This document shows positions 20,701 through 30,744 of a stretch of DNA of 64,000 bases, piece by piece; the first letter of the stretch is position 1, and the number at the start of each line of letters is the position of its first letter. A model generated the notes under the pieces. The model saw only the letters and a list, made by a program, of their open reading frames with translations. It was not told the DNA's origin and ran no database searches. The position numbers and the translations under genes are program-made. This DNA is from Brachypodium distachyon (lineage: Eukaryota > Streptophyta > Magnoliopsida > Poales > Poaceae): positions 9,518,613 through 9,582,612 of the forward strand of contig NC_016135.3 in assembly GCF_000005505.3 (NCBI RefSeq). The letters are read 5' to 3'.

Positions 20701-21290
20701 TTATTATATTCTGTGTCTCTCTGAAAATTATGGCACCTGTACTTCAAGTGTATAATAATTATTTCTTGTCTCACTAAAGATTTCAATGCTAAATACATTG
20801 CTGAAATTGAAATACTTATGCTATTGTAGTATTTACTGTGGTTAAAAATTGTTATAAATTACAAAATTGCTCAGAATGGTCTGATATTTGGCATGGAGGC
20901 TGCTCACACAACAATATGCCTGTATATGAAGTTTGGTGTCAAAATTCTAAATGAAGCCCATAAGAATAACATATTGGAATCATCTAGGTAGATATCTCTG
21001 ATACCTTCTAATCCAACATCCAAATTGTAACATTATAACAACTTTGGGCTTCATTTTTTTCATGTGGCTTCATTAGACTGAGAGGTGTTCCCATGCCAAG
21101 TTTCAGCTCATTTTGATGAAAATTGAATTTTATGAAATTAAATTAGCACCAAAGCCAAACATTATCACAGATGAATTAATGTCTAAAACTTTTATTGGGA
21201 ACAAACAATATTACTATACACCTAAAAGTACAACTGCTATATTTTTTGGGAACGCAGAGAATATAATAGGATTATAATAGTGCATTCTGA
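20701..21290. other. AT-rich spacer, no gene seen
   Basis: About 590 bp of low-GC DNA without coding potential lies between two subterminal repeat blocks. I see no terminal repeats or target duplications. It may be an insertion or a normal spacer of the CACTA end. Confidence 0.5.
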
Positions 21291-21890
21291 AATCATTACC
21301 AGTGGCGGGTTTCAGAAAAATAATCGCCGCTGGTGATTTGGAGAAGATTTGAGAAATCCCATGTCCTGTAGCACTCACCAGTGGCTGGTTTCAACGAAAT
21401 CACCGCCACTGGTGGCTGCTTCCAGTGGCGGGTTTACCTGTAATCACCGCCACTAGTACCCCTTTTGCGGGCTACCGCGCGAGGCGAGGTGGGAGTTTAG
21501 TTCCACCTTGCTAGTTTACAAGCGGTTCGACCACCATATAAGGCTTTCCTCCCTTCTCCCATCAGCTTCCCATTAATCCTATCGCCTGTCTCATGTGCTC
21601 CTCGCCTGGCCCGTGGGCCCGGTGCCTGTACTGTTCTTTGTGGGCTCGGATTATAGCGCCGTGGGCCCGTGCTCTTCTGGCCTAGTAGGTAGTAGGCAGC
21701 TCCCGGGTTCTCGCCTGGTTGTGCCTGAACCCAAAACAGCCTAGTTGACCGGGCGGGCTAAAAAAACTTTTTTGCCTCCTTTTCTGGTAGCACGCAACAG
21801 TGGCGGGTTTCACGTAAATCACCACCACTAGTGTTCCTTCCAGTGGCGGGTTTCCTGGTAATAACCACCACTGGTACCCATCCACAGCAG
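21291..21890. repeat. Further CACTA subterminal repeats and promoter-like block
   Basis: Facing AGTGGCGG copies occur at 21300-21460 and again at 21800-21880. Between them, 21480-21560 resembles the promoter-like block of elements A and B (ctagtttaca then accatataagg). The boundary between elements C and B lies somewhere here. A diverged terminal-like string (ttttctggtagcacg) near 21783-21797 is the only candidate terminus. Confidence 0.55.
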
Positions 21891-23112
21891 GTCCTTCCGT
21901 GCCTTTGGTCCATCTTTTGACTTGTCCGCATGGTGCATCATCAAGCCCAACAGGCTGTCGCACACGTTCTTCTCGACATGCATGACGTCTATAGTGTGAC
22001 GGCTCTGTAAGAACCTCCAGTAAGGCAGGTCCCAGAACACGGACCTCCTCTTGTACGTAAGGCCGCCACCATCTAGACCTGCAGCCGGCTGTGCTTTCCC
22101 GGTCACGACTTCGAGGTCCCTGACAATTTCGTATATTTCGTGTCCAGTCAGTTCCCTCGGTTTGTGCTGCCTCTCTGCCCTCCCGTTGAAGTTTTTCTTA
22201 TCATCCCTCCACGGGTCCTTCATCTCCAGCCACTGACGGTGTCCCATGTACACAATCTTTTTTGATTCTGGCAAGAATAACCCTTCTGTCTCGTCCCCGC
22301 ACTTTGTGCACGCTTTGTACCCATGTGTTGACTGGCACGATGAGTTCCCGTTCGCCGGGTAGTCATGCACACAGGTCAGGAGAGCTGCTCGAAGGGTGAA
22401 CTCCTCCTTCTTATGAGCATCCCAAACCTTTCGACCCTTCTCCCAAAGCTCCTTGAGCTCATCCTTCAGCAGCTCCAGATACACGTTCAGATCAGCTCCA
22501 GGCTGCTTAGGGCCCTGTATGAGCATTGATACGTGGATTTACTTCCTCTTCATGACAATCCACGATGTTGTATTTTGCCTTTATACGCAAAAGCTTGAGT
22601 GTTACTTCTAGCACACTCTTATCCACGCCGGCATTTTCATATAACGGTGTCTCGGCATCCTCCCTCAGCTTCTCGAACTTACGGGACACCCTCTCATCCT
22701 CGGGCTCATCCAACTAATTCTGCAGATGCTGATCGTCCAGCATTTCAACCATCCTACCGGTTGGAACGTCCTGTACTGGATCCTCGCCATAGTATGCTTC
22801 TTCACCAGGCTGGTCGTCAGACTCCATGTTTTCCATCTCAATGCCGTCATCGACTTCAATGCCATCCTCCCCGTGAGAAGTCCACCTTGAATAACCTGAC
22901 ACAAATCCCCGCATGAGCAAGTGAATCTCGACATCCTTTGGCTCGTACAGCTTGCTGTTCCGACATCTCACACAGGGACAACACATCTTATCACCCCCTT
23001 TCCTATGCATATCTTCCACTCCGGCATCGACAAAAGTCTTCAGCCGCTCTATCCACTCAACACGTAACCTGTCCTCGTACATCCAAGCACGGCCCGTCGA
23101 GCTACAACACAA
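21885..23112 (-). pseudogene. TNP2-type CACTA transposase, decayed
   Basis: TNP2 carries the DDE core that cuts CACTA ends. The first exon reads GRAWMYEDRL, WIERLKTFVDAGVEDMH, CCPCVRC, an N-terminal transposase-associated domain. An acidic stretch follows (EDGIEVDDGIEMENMESDD), with an in-frame TAG near 22715 (HLQN*LDEP). The Transposase_21 part keeps LTCVHDYPANG, KACTKCGDE, LPYWRFLQSRHTIDVMHVEK and VCDSLLGLMM. A segment between KAKYNIVDCHEE and IQGPKQPGADLNVYLE is deleted (near 22520), and everything after KDLLWMG is missing. It cannot be active. Confidence 0.88.
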
Positions 23113-24014
23113 TTATTTTTTTAAATAAACAAATCAGCTTGATCGACAAAAATGGAAAATTTCGGCATGACCTTTGCTAAAAAAATAGCATTTTGCACTA
23201 CGAAATTCGATGCCTGCATCAATAACAAATTACCCCCACCCACATCGGCACGACGGCCGGCATCACATCACGTAAGAAATACACGGCACGAAGGCCGGTG
23301 TCAACACACATTTAATATGTTTGAACATGCACATACACCGGTCCCAAGGATAAGCTTAACCCTAGGGCTAACCCCAGGGGCTAAGCTCCCCCATAAGCAG
23401 CTATATAGAGAGAGAGCTAGAGAGAGAGAGGGAGCTCATCAGAGCAAAATTAAAGTGAGAGAGAGAGGGAGGATCATCACTAGGGTGAGTGGAGCTCCAG
23501 AGACAGCGGGGGTAGCCCGGGAGAGCCTACGGAGAGAGATCGGGGCCGAATTTCCCGCCGGCGGCTAAGGAACCATTAATGGCCATTTTGCGAAATTGGA
23601 GAAGAATAGGAGGAGGAAGAAGGGAGAGGAAGAGGAAGGAGAAGGGGGAGAGCTCCCTTCCGGCCGCCGCCATCAAATTTTGGCAGGGCTTCGCCGGCGC
23701 CAGTGAGGAGAGAGCCGCAGCTGGTCCAAACAGACGCGCGAGCTCGACCAGCTGGGGCTCACATAGGGGTTATATATAGACAGGTCACCAGTGGCGGGTT
23801 TACGAATAAACCGCCACTGGAGACCTGTAGCGGCGAGCGGAAAAATAAACCGCCACTCAAGGCCTCACCAGTGGCGGGTAATATTAGACCCGCCACTGGT
23901 GCTCTCCCACCAGTTTCCCCACTTTAGTCCGACCTCGCTAGTTTACAGGAGTTCCGACCGGCATAAAAGGGGTTCCGCCGCCCCACCTACCGGTGGTTAC
24001 TACTCAGTGCTCAG
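23113..24014 (-). promoter_or_regulatory. CACTA B 5' leader, promoter and subterminal repeats
   Basis: This holds the TATA-like box near 23770, the GA-rich tract (about 23401-23480, transcribed as CT-rich leader), and AGTGGCGG pairs between 23785 and 23905. The motif 'cggcacgacggccgg' at 23248-23300 recurs in the leaders of A and C. Promoter activity is inferred from position and the box only. Confidence 0.6.
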
Positions 24015-24480
24015 TGACGTGGTTATGACTAATCACGTACTCAACTCAAGGATACCCATCATGGCCCACCTTGGGGTCCATGACGAGAACGACTACAACT
24101 CCTGGAGTCAACATGCCAATCTCGACGACTCGAGAAAAGGAAGCTTTAAATATAGCATATCTCATCATTGTAATGGGCTTGGACTCTCCCTGAGACCTAG
24201 ACTCCTGCATATATAAAGGACTAGGAGGGGGGAGCCAGGAACAACGAATAACGGACAACGAATAACGAACAAGCCTCTCGCATACACCCATCTCCACGTA
24301 GAACCCTAGATCTACAGAGTCGCTGAGACTCCCTTTGCCAGATCTACTCTGCGCATCATAGCCCTAGAGGCTCCATTGTAATCTCTTCATCGATATCAAG
24401 ATCAGACAAGCAGGACGTAGGGGTATTACCTTCCGAGGGCCCTGAACCTGGGTAAATCGTGTCCCTTGTGTCCTTGTTAG
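24015..24480 (+). repeat. Tat-type LTR, 5' part (same family as element D)
   Basis: It starts TGACGTGGTTATGACTAATC at 24015, matching the reverse complement of 39225 leftward (the D 5' LTR). Shared marks include 'acgtact' near the start and a TATA box catatataaagga at 24208-24220, matched by 39020-39031 in D. It ends with 'aagcaggacgtagggg...gaacctgggtaaat', a pattern shared with the E/G LTRs. It is cut at 24480 by a copia LTR. It lies in opposite orientation to element D, so it is not simply D's missing 3' LTR. Confidence 0.75.
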
Positions 24481-25808
24481 TGTTGGGAATATGCCCTAAA
24501 GGCAATCATGTATGATGTAATTCCCAATGTATTCATAAATATTATTAAGTTGTCCTTGTTTGAACATCTGATATGTATCATTGAATATGTGATTTGATTG
24601 TGGAACTATGTATTCATGTTGTTCATACTAAATTGTCCTTAGTCATTGAGGTTGTGCTGGACACATAACCTAGACTAATGTGAAAGTTGGCTGATGACTC
24701 GGTTCCACTTGTCATGGGCATGGTGATGTCATTCCAGCTTACACGGACTCGGCTAAAGAGTTTAGTGAGTCGGACTGACCCATATTGAGATGCAACGAGT
24801 AGGTCGTCATTTGCATGTCTCAATCAATGTAATCCTTAGACCTGAGGTTATCGCACAATCCGAGTTGTGGATCACCAACTTAGGTTCTGTCAAACGTTGT
24901 TCCGTAACAGGGCAGTTACAAAGGCAGAGTTCGGGTTGACTGAGAATCAAGCTGTGTGATGTGGATAACCAAGATGGGATTTTGCCCCTCCGACTGGAGA
25001 GATATTCTCTGGGACCTCTCGAGTGATATGATTCGGGAAGCATGGCCATGCGCGACTTGGTTAACTGTTAACCGGGTCGATCGACTAAGAGTTAGTCGGA
25101 TGAATCGTATATCACAGATCGAGAAGAGAGTTGAACTATTAAAGGGATGACGATTAATCGCCTATAGTTCGACAAGGTATATCATGAGGCAAAAGGGACT
25201 AAGACGTATGTCACATTGGAAGGTATGTCGTCATGACTCGATGGTACTTGGGAGTCGGCACGTTCTGCTAGGAGCCGCTACCGATTGATCGATTGTGAGT
25301 CGGACTCCAATCGTGTCCAAGTCGCCATGAGCCTGCGGGGTCACACACTTAAGAGCGGGAGCAAGTATTTGGTCGGGTTGGACCCGAACTGGAATTGGGC
25401 TAACAATGCGAGTTGGACTCGCAGGGTGGATGGGCCACAAGGCTTGGAGCCCACTTCCACTCGGTATATAAGCAGGGGCGTGGGATGCCTAAGGGGTACG
25501 GTTTTTCCACTCTCATGCGTTGAGAACCCTAGCCCGATTCAGTTCAACCGTCGCACCGGACCTAGCAGTCCGCCGCCGGAGCTCCTCCTCGCACGTGTGG
25601 ATACCGGCAGATGTGCTGTACGTTCAGCACTTCGACGATCGCGGGATTGGATCGGCTGGATCGGATCGAGGGACTGCACTGCATCAAGGCGCCGCATCGA
25701 TAATCCGCAACTGCGCGTTTAGTGCTAATCCTCGTGGCCTTCTACCTCGGCTAGATCTTGGGAGTTCGCGTAGGAAAAGTTTTTTGTTTATCTCTACGCG
25801 CCCCTTCA
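24481..25808 (+). repeat. Copia-type solo LTR
   Basis: It begins TGTTGGGAATATGCCCTAAA and ends CGCGCCCCTTCA; both ends are typical of grass Ty1/copia LTRs of the Angela/BARE-like group (recognition from memory). A TATA box (ggtatataagcagg) lies at about 25463. No internal domain is attached. The flanking pentamers are gttag (left) and ggaag (right), which do not match, so this may be a recombinant rather than a clean solo LTR. Confidence 0.75.
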
Positions 25809-26030
25809 GGAAGCACCCGGGCCCAACGCACCCGGGAACCCCCTCCCGGGAAGCAGCTTCCCGGGAGGTGCCCAAGCGGGAATATTCCCCGAAGCCCCGC
25901 TAGCCCCTTTCGGGCTGGTAGCTTGCCGGGGAGCTCATAGACGCTCCCCGGGATGAGGCCTTCCCGGGAACCCGGGAGAGGGGCCCGCGCGTCCCGCAGT
26001 GGTGGTACCCCGGGTGCCACTGGTGCGACA
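25809..26030 (-). repeat. E/G-type Tat LTR, start fragment
   Basis: On the minus strand it starts TGTCGCACCAGTGGCACCC at 26030, matching the LTR start at 60597. It is full of CCCGGGA palindromes like that LTR. Only about 222 bp remain. It is cut on one side by the copia LTR and fused on the other to the reverse-strand gene of element D without a polypurine tract. Confidence 0.8.
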
Positions 26031-27511
26031 ATGATGATCAATCGACGGGTGTCGAGGGTCCACCCGCTGCGACCTCATCTCCTCCTCCTGTAGCCAAGAA
26101 GACCAAGAGAGACGGCCCAACACCTGTTCGCCAATTTGGCCTTTTTGGCCGAGTCACCCTAGCTAGGTAAATGATTCTTCATTCATTAGCTGAATAGTGT
26201 ATTCTGGATACTGAACTAGCTGTTTTAATTTGCTAGCTCTGTGGCCTCGGGTGACCAACCAATGACCCAGGCCACTGAGCCCACTGGGTCGGACCCGAAA
26301 GCTTCGGGTCCCTCGATCATCGTCGAGACGTTTGAGCCTCAGCCATCGATACCTGAGGTGCCTTCTTCAGTGAGTGGGGAGCATCAACCCCAAAGGTTGT
26401 CCCGCTGGTCGACTCACCTGGAGAAGCACGGAGCCGAAGCGTCTCCCTTGACTTCGGCTAGTCACGTAAGTCTTGAGTCCTTTTTTGTCAAGTAAACTTC
26501 TTTTGTTAAAAAATTTTATTCTCCCGGTGGGAGTATGAGTCAGATGCTGACGTAATCACTGCCGTAGCCGATCATCCGCTCCATAACAGAGTTTGTTGAT
26601 CGCTATGATGCGGTGACGGCTGAGCGAGATCAGCTTCGCCAAGAGTTGGAGCGAAGCCAGCAAGAGCTGAGGTCTGCTCAAGGTAATGCCTCCAGTTTAG
26701 TCTTTCTTTGAGTCGAAAAACTATTGTGTCTTACTATTTGTCGTCTAGATCTCCTTTCTCAGGCGACTCCCAAAGGAACGCGGCTGAGCTTCACTCCAAG
26801 GACTTGGAGAAGAAGCTTGCTGATCTATCCAGGGAGTCGGCAGAGAAGCTGGAGGCTGAAAAACGCCTCGCCCAAGAAGCTTCTTGCGCCCTCCTCGCCA
26901 AGGAGGCCGAGAAGGAGAAGACTAGAGCCGTCCGACTCCAAGGAGTCATTGGTCCCCTCGCAGGTAAATCGTAGTTGAATCCACTCTTTTGGATATATTG
27001 TTAACGCTTTGGCTCCTTTGTAGGCCTGCTTTCCTTGTCTGGTCTCCAACCTTCGAGTAAAAGTTCACTCGGTAGGGCGATTGACGTTGCGGCAAGCATC
27101 TGCTCTGGAGCGGCGACTGGAGTCCAGGGGGCCTCTCAGGTGCTCACCGGTTTGTTCGGAAAAATGTTTCCTGACGAGCCAGTGCCTGAGTCGCTAGGGA
27201 AACTCGTAGAGTTTTTTAGCGCTGACCCGGACCCTCTAGACGAGCTTAGCCGGGTTCAGACCAACTCCGGTGCGGAGTCGATGTTCGTGCTAGCGCTAGC
27301 ACACGGCGTCAGCGCAGACGTGCTGCGGAGGGTGGCTTCGGGCGTTCCCTGGCTACCCAGCAGGGAGGAAGTGGCTTTGGCACCTTTCTTCCAGCTTGGG
27401 GAAGAACTGGCGGCCCAGTTGTCGGCTAAGCTGGGAAGCATGGCATCTGAGGGAGGATCGGCTCCGCCATCGTCGACTCCTGCGCCGAGCCAGGAGGTGG
27501 GCCCAGCTTGA
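26031..27511 (+). pseudogene. D reverse-strand spliced gene, part 1
   Basis: The plus-strand frame enters truncated at 26031 (DQSTGVEGPPAATSS, PVAKKTKRDGPTPV) and follows five exons: to 26166, 26237-26465, 26568-26682, 26763-26963 and 27024-27511. They are separated by introns of about 60-100 bp with GT...AG borders. The exons include a coiled-coil segment (HSKDLEKKLADLSRESAEKL). The last exon reads LLSLSGLQPSSKSSLG, SICSGAATGVQGASQVL, then LVEFFSADPDPLDELSRVQT, and stops at 27509-27511. The layout matches the E and G reverse-strand genes (Transposase_28-like in their N-terminal part, which is lost here). The role is unknown. Confidence 0.65.
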
Positions 27512-27676
27512 GGCTTAGACTTCTTTAGGCTTTCACGTGTATTAATAAAGAAACATCCTTGTTCCTTTGCACTGATATAAGTCGGACTCCTTGCTTTTAG
27601 TTAAGACTCGTGTCTTTGAATCCTTTCCAGAACTAAAAAAGGAGGTATTTCTCTTCTGCAGCAGCAGAGAGAAACC

Positions 27677-29632
27677 ATGACTTCGACAGTTGGGGTAGAC
27701 ACAGAAAAGATTGTGACACCTGAGCCGCATAATGCAAGAGCCGCGGTCTTGGCTGAGATGCTTGCTCCGGAGATCGCAGAGTCGACGGTTCCAAGGGAGG
27801 TTCCTTCCCTGGACAAGACTTGAAGTGAGCTAGAGTTCCTTCGTCGATGCGTCCAAGAGGCCGAAACTCGGGCCAAAAACTCGACGATGGAGAGTTGGAA
27901 AGCCATGAGCGAGTTGCAGATTGCCAAGACCAAGCTGAAAGCGGCTGCCATCTGAGAAGATGATATGGGTGGGGGCGGCCCGTCTTTCGATGAGATGGAT
28001 AACTCTCGATTTGGGTAGGAGGTGACGTTGACGATCCGACTACGGCCTAGAAGGCAGCGCCTTAGCAATCGATACACCAACTTCAGAGGGTTATTGATCA
28101 CGCGGGGGCACGATCAACCTGACCACGAAGGTCTTTGTTCCTGCAAGCAATCGAAAAACAAGCAAAAACAAGATAAATAGCGGATGCAATCTGAAATTGC
28201 GAATATACTATATCAAACCAATGTCTCAACGAGACGATAAGTTGGGGTTCCGAAAGCGGTAAAACAGGTGGTCTAACCGACACACGCGATTACACGAAAG
28301 TAGCAAAGATGGCTAAACTTTATCTAATCAAAACCCAAGGCTCCTTGGGGGGCTCATGGGGTATATAAAGGAGGAGGGAGAGATATTTTCTTCCACCTTG
28401 AGTAAGGAGGCCGAAATTCAACTCTATCCCTAACTTTCCTAACAAATTACAACTCTTTAGGAAACAGAAAAACAGATCCGTCAGCTTGTTTTGTCTGTCA
28501 CGGTCAGCACGAGTCGAATCTCTTGATGGGGACAGATCCATTGGAAAGGTCTTGTAATTACCTTTCCAACAAGTACTTGTTTGCTTGATTTGGACTGCGG
28601 ATGCGGCCTGGGTGATTAAAACAAATTCGGGTCTCCTGACAGGTCGGACCCGAATCGGTTCAACTTTAATTCGTGATATCTTTCTCTAGCAAGCTCCGAA
28701 TCATCTGCCGTTTGATTTGTTGGAAAGTACACTTAAAATCCTTCCCTCTCAGCTGTATGAATGCTTGATTCTTGTTGGCCCTCCCGTTCGCCTCCATCGT
28801 ATCTCATCTTGACCTTGGACTTGAAAAGCTCGACATGATGTCTACGTAATAAAACGAGACAAGATAGTAGTAGCTCCGCCTCTTCATAAATATGACAATG
28901 AAAACAATTACTACTTGAATTCACCTAATTATAAATCTTGTCAAATATTATAGAATTGAGGGTACCAAAGGTCGTATCCATGGTTAGCATGTCCATATCA
29001 GAAGAGTTTATCTTTGAGGAGCTTCGCGGGCTGAGCTCGCAGCTTCAATATAAGCCGCTTCATCCTTTTGCTTGGATCTTCTTCTTCTCGGTTTTTGCTT
29101 TACAAACATGAGTCATTTGCAGATGTGCGGGCCGACCCGCGAGCCGAGCATGATTGGATAAACAGTGCCCTGAACGCTCGTCAGACGATCGACCGATCAT
29201 CGTTCTGGTCTGATTGAGCGAGGGGTTATGACCTGATGCTTTTGTGAGACCGCATAGATCAGAACAAAGTTTCTTCAACTCCCATTTAGAGACTCTAAAC
29301 GCTGTTCATCAGGCATTCTGGGCCTTGGAGGAGGTGCCCCAGGAGTTGAGCAAGCTCACCAGAAAGCTTGGGCAAGACAGCGTCTTCCAGGAGCTGATGT
29401 ACCGTCAGTTGGTCCGGGGGGCGAAGATAGCCTTGGCGTTTGTGCGGGTCCAGAACCCTTGATTCGATCTCAGCCGAATATCGGAGCTTCCTGGTGACCC
29501 GGGCGATGAGATCGATCTGCGACCGCATTTTAATGCTGTTTACGATCAGGCGGCGAGAATCATCAGCTGGCATTACTAGGAGGAAGAAGAACTCATAGCG
29601 CGACAACGTCGACCGCCGAGTCCCCAGTAAAT
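27677..29632 (+). pseudogene. D reverse-strand gene, part 2 (split by solo LTR)
   Basis: It starts with ATG 27677 (MTSTVGVDTEKIVTPEP). A coiled-coil-like segment (ELEFLRRCVQEAETRAKN, MSELQIAKTKLKAAA) is broken by a TGA near 27821 and interrupted at 27960 by a solo LTR. It resumes at 29001. The last part reads HLETLNAVHQAFWALEE, ELMYRQLVRGAKIALAFV and DEIDLRPHFNAVYDQAARII. The latter is similar in layout to the C-terminal part of the E gene (PFFSDMVGKLGALDVWIS...). It may be the C-terminal half of the same original gene. Function is unknown. Confidence 0.55.
27961..29000. repeat. Solo LTR, 1040 bp, TSD GAAGA
   Basis: It starts TGATATGGGTGGGG and ends ATGTCCATATCA, so the ends are an 8-bp inverted repeat TGATATGG/CCATATCA. 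The flanks are identical pentamers GAAGA (27956-27960 and 29001-29005). A TATA-like box (gtatataaagg) is on the plus strand near 28361. No coding region. The family was not recognised. The perfect duplication supports insertion and LTR-LTR recombination. Confidence 0.88.
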
Positions 29633-30032
29633 GGTAGTAGTATAGGTTCTACCGGGTGCGCGACCAGCACTCCCGGTGGGAGTAGCCCCCGAGACTGGTG
29701 ACGACTGTTTGCAATAGTGACCAGACTCAAGTTACGTACTCAAAGATTGTATCTTGACCTAGAGTCATTTTTTGTAGAAAGAGCTTTTGTACTATAATCG
29801 AATCTGAATGTGAATTTTGCCTTGAAGACTCCCAGTGGGAGTGACGCTGAGATCCTTTATCCTCTCCTGAGTCTGAAGAGTACAGGAACACGAATGGCGT
29901 TTACCGAGTGCGCGACCCGTGCTCCCGGTGGGAGTAGCCCCCGGGTCCATGGTCGACTATGAGTAGTCGGGTGCGGACCCAAGTGAGCATTAGCCGCACG
30001 GGTAGAACTTTGTTTTTGGCTTGCGAAGTATC
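29633..30032. other. D 3' variable region with 'cccggtgggagtagcccccg' motifs
   Basis: It is non-coding. Two related segments (29650-29695 and 29898-29945) share 'gtgcgcgacc..ctcccggtgggagtagcccccg'; a weaker copy is at 29830, and ctcccggtgggagta also appears at 26521. These look like an older, dispersed repeat set of the same 3' region that holds the 52-bp array. Confidence 0.6.
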
Positions 30033-30498
30033 TTAGAGTCGATTGGACGTAGCCCCCGAGTGTCGGGTGCGTCCAAGACAGGCATTTAGAGTCGATTGGA
30101 CGCAGCCCCCGAGTGTCGCGTGCGTCCAAGACAGGCATTTAGAGTCGATTGGACGCAGCCCCCGAGTGTCGGGTGCGTCCAAGACATGCATTAGAGTCGA
30201 TTGGACGCAGCCCCTGAGTGTCTGGTGCGTCCAAGACAGCCATTAGAGTCGATTGGACGCAGCCCCCGGGTGTCGGGTGCGTCCAAGACAAGCATTAGAG
30301 TCGATTGGAGGCAGCCCCCGAGTGTCGGGTCCAAGACAAGCATTAGAGTCGATTGGACGCAGCCCATGAGTGTCGGGTGCGTCCAAGATAAGCATTATAG
30401 TCGATTGGACACAGCTCCCGAGTGTCGGGTGCGTCCAAGACAAGCATTAGAGTCGATTGGTCGCAGCCCCCGAGTGTCGGGTGCGTCCAAGACAGGTA
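30033..30498 (+). repeat. 52-bp tandem repeat, 9 units
   Basis: Unit starts 'ttagagtcgattggacgcag' and ends 'gcgtccaagacaggca'. Boundaries: 30033, 30086, 30139, 30191, 30243, 30295, 30343, 30395, 30447, ending about 30498. Lengths are 53, 53, 52, 52, 52, 48, 52, 52 and 52. The sixth lacks a few bases. Units are about 90% or more alike. Position is between integrase and the reverse-strand gene, the known hypervariable region of Tat/Ogre elements from which satellites can arise. Any plus-strand ORF through it is a repeat artefact. Confidence 0.95.
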
Positions 30499-30744
30499 TT
30501 CCTCCGGACCATCCTTTTAAATGTAGCAGCGCCATGAATCGAGCGTTGTGTGGCTTGCGGTAAAATGTTACGGCAAGCTTTGGGTGGAGCCACCGAGCCC
30601 AAGTAAATGAGAGTTCTCTGTGTAGAGAATTATTGAAAATTTTATTGAGTACCGGAGTACAGTTGGAAAACAAAAAACGATTGTGACCTAAGGATGCTAA
30701 TAAAAGTTGAAGAGAAAAGCAGGACGAGAAAATGCTGAAAGATC
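30499..30744. other. D 3' UTR between integrase stop and tandem array
   Basis: About 245 bp of non-coding DNA lies downstream of the integrase stop (minus strand). It contains the junction from the last 52-bp unit and an AT-rich stretch. No gene or motif was recognised. Confidence 0.5.

Larger units (their letters stand above)
5745..21480 (-). mobile_element. CACTA element C, split by retrotransposon T1
   Basis: The left terminus CACTACTCCAGAAAACCCC lies at 5745, followed by dense AGTGGCGG subterminal repeats to about 6115. The gene is on the minus strand (8830 to 6364). A GC-rich leader is interrupted at 9489/20267 by T1 and resumes to about 20480. Subterminal repeats recur at 20520-20680 and 21295-21460. 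The right terminus is uncertain: a diverged TIR-like string (ttttctggtagcacg, about 21783-21797) is a candidate, but the repeats there could belong to element B. The preceding trinucleotide is aaa; a matching 3-bp duplication was not located. Confidence 0.65.
21800..24014 (-). mobile_element. CACTA element B, internally deleted
   Basis: On the minus strand, from 24014 leftward: promoter-like block, three subterminal repeat pairs (23785-23905), TATA box (rc of ggttatatatagac, about 23770), GA-rich leader, TNP2 exons, then subterminal repeats of the 3' side at 21880-21800. The transposase core is cut, so this is an internal-deletion derivative of the kind common for non-autonomous En/Spm elements. 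Its outer 5' terminus is missing, because a gypsy-type LTR begins at 24015. The 5' kilobase is the inverted partner of element A. Confidence 0.7.

Noticed and set aside
24481..25808. Perfect target duplication for the copia LTR
   Set aside because: Flanking pentamers gttag and ggaag differ at two positions, so I do not claim a clean solo-LTR insertion.
25285..25903. ORFs of 127-145 codons
   Set aside because: They fall within the copia LTR and its junction; no homology pattern, and the region has a TATA box typical of the LTR.
30043..30563. Plus- and minus-strand ORFs across 30043-30563
   Set aside because: They are produced by the 52-bp tandem array and lack start context or any domain.
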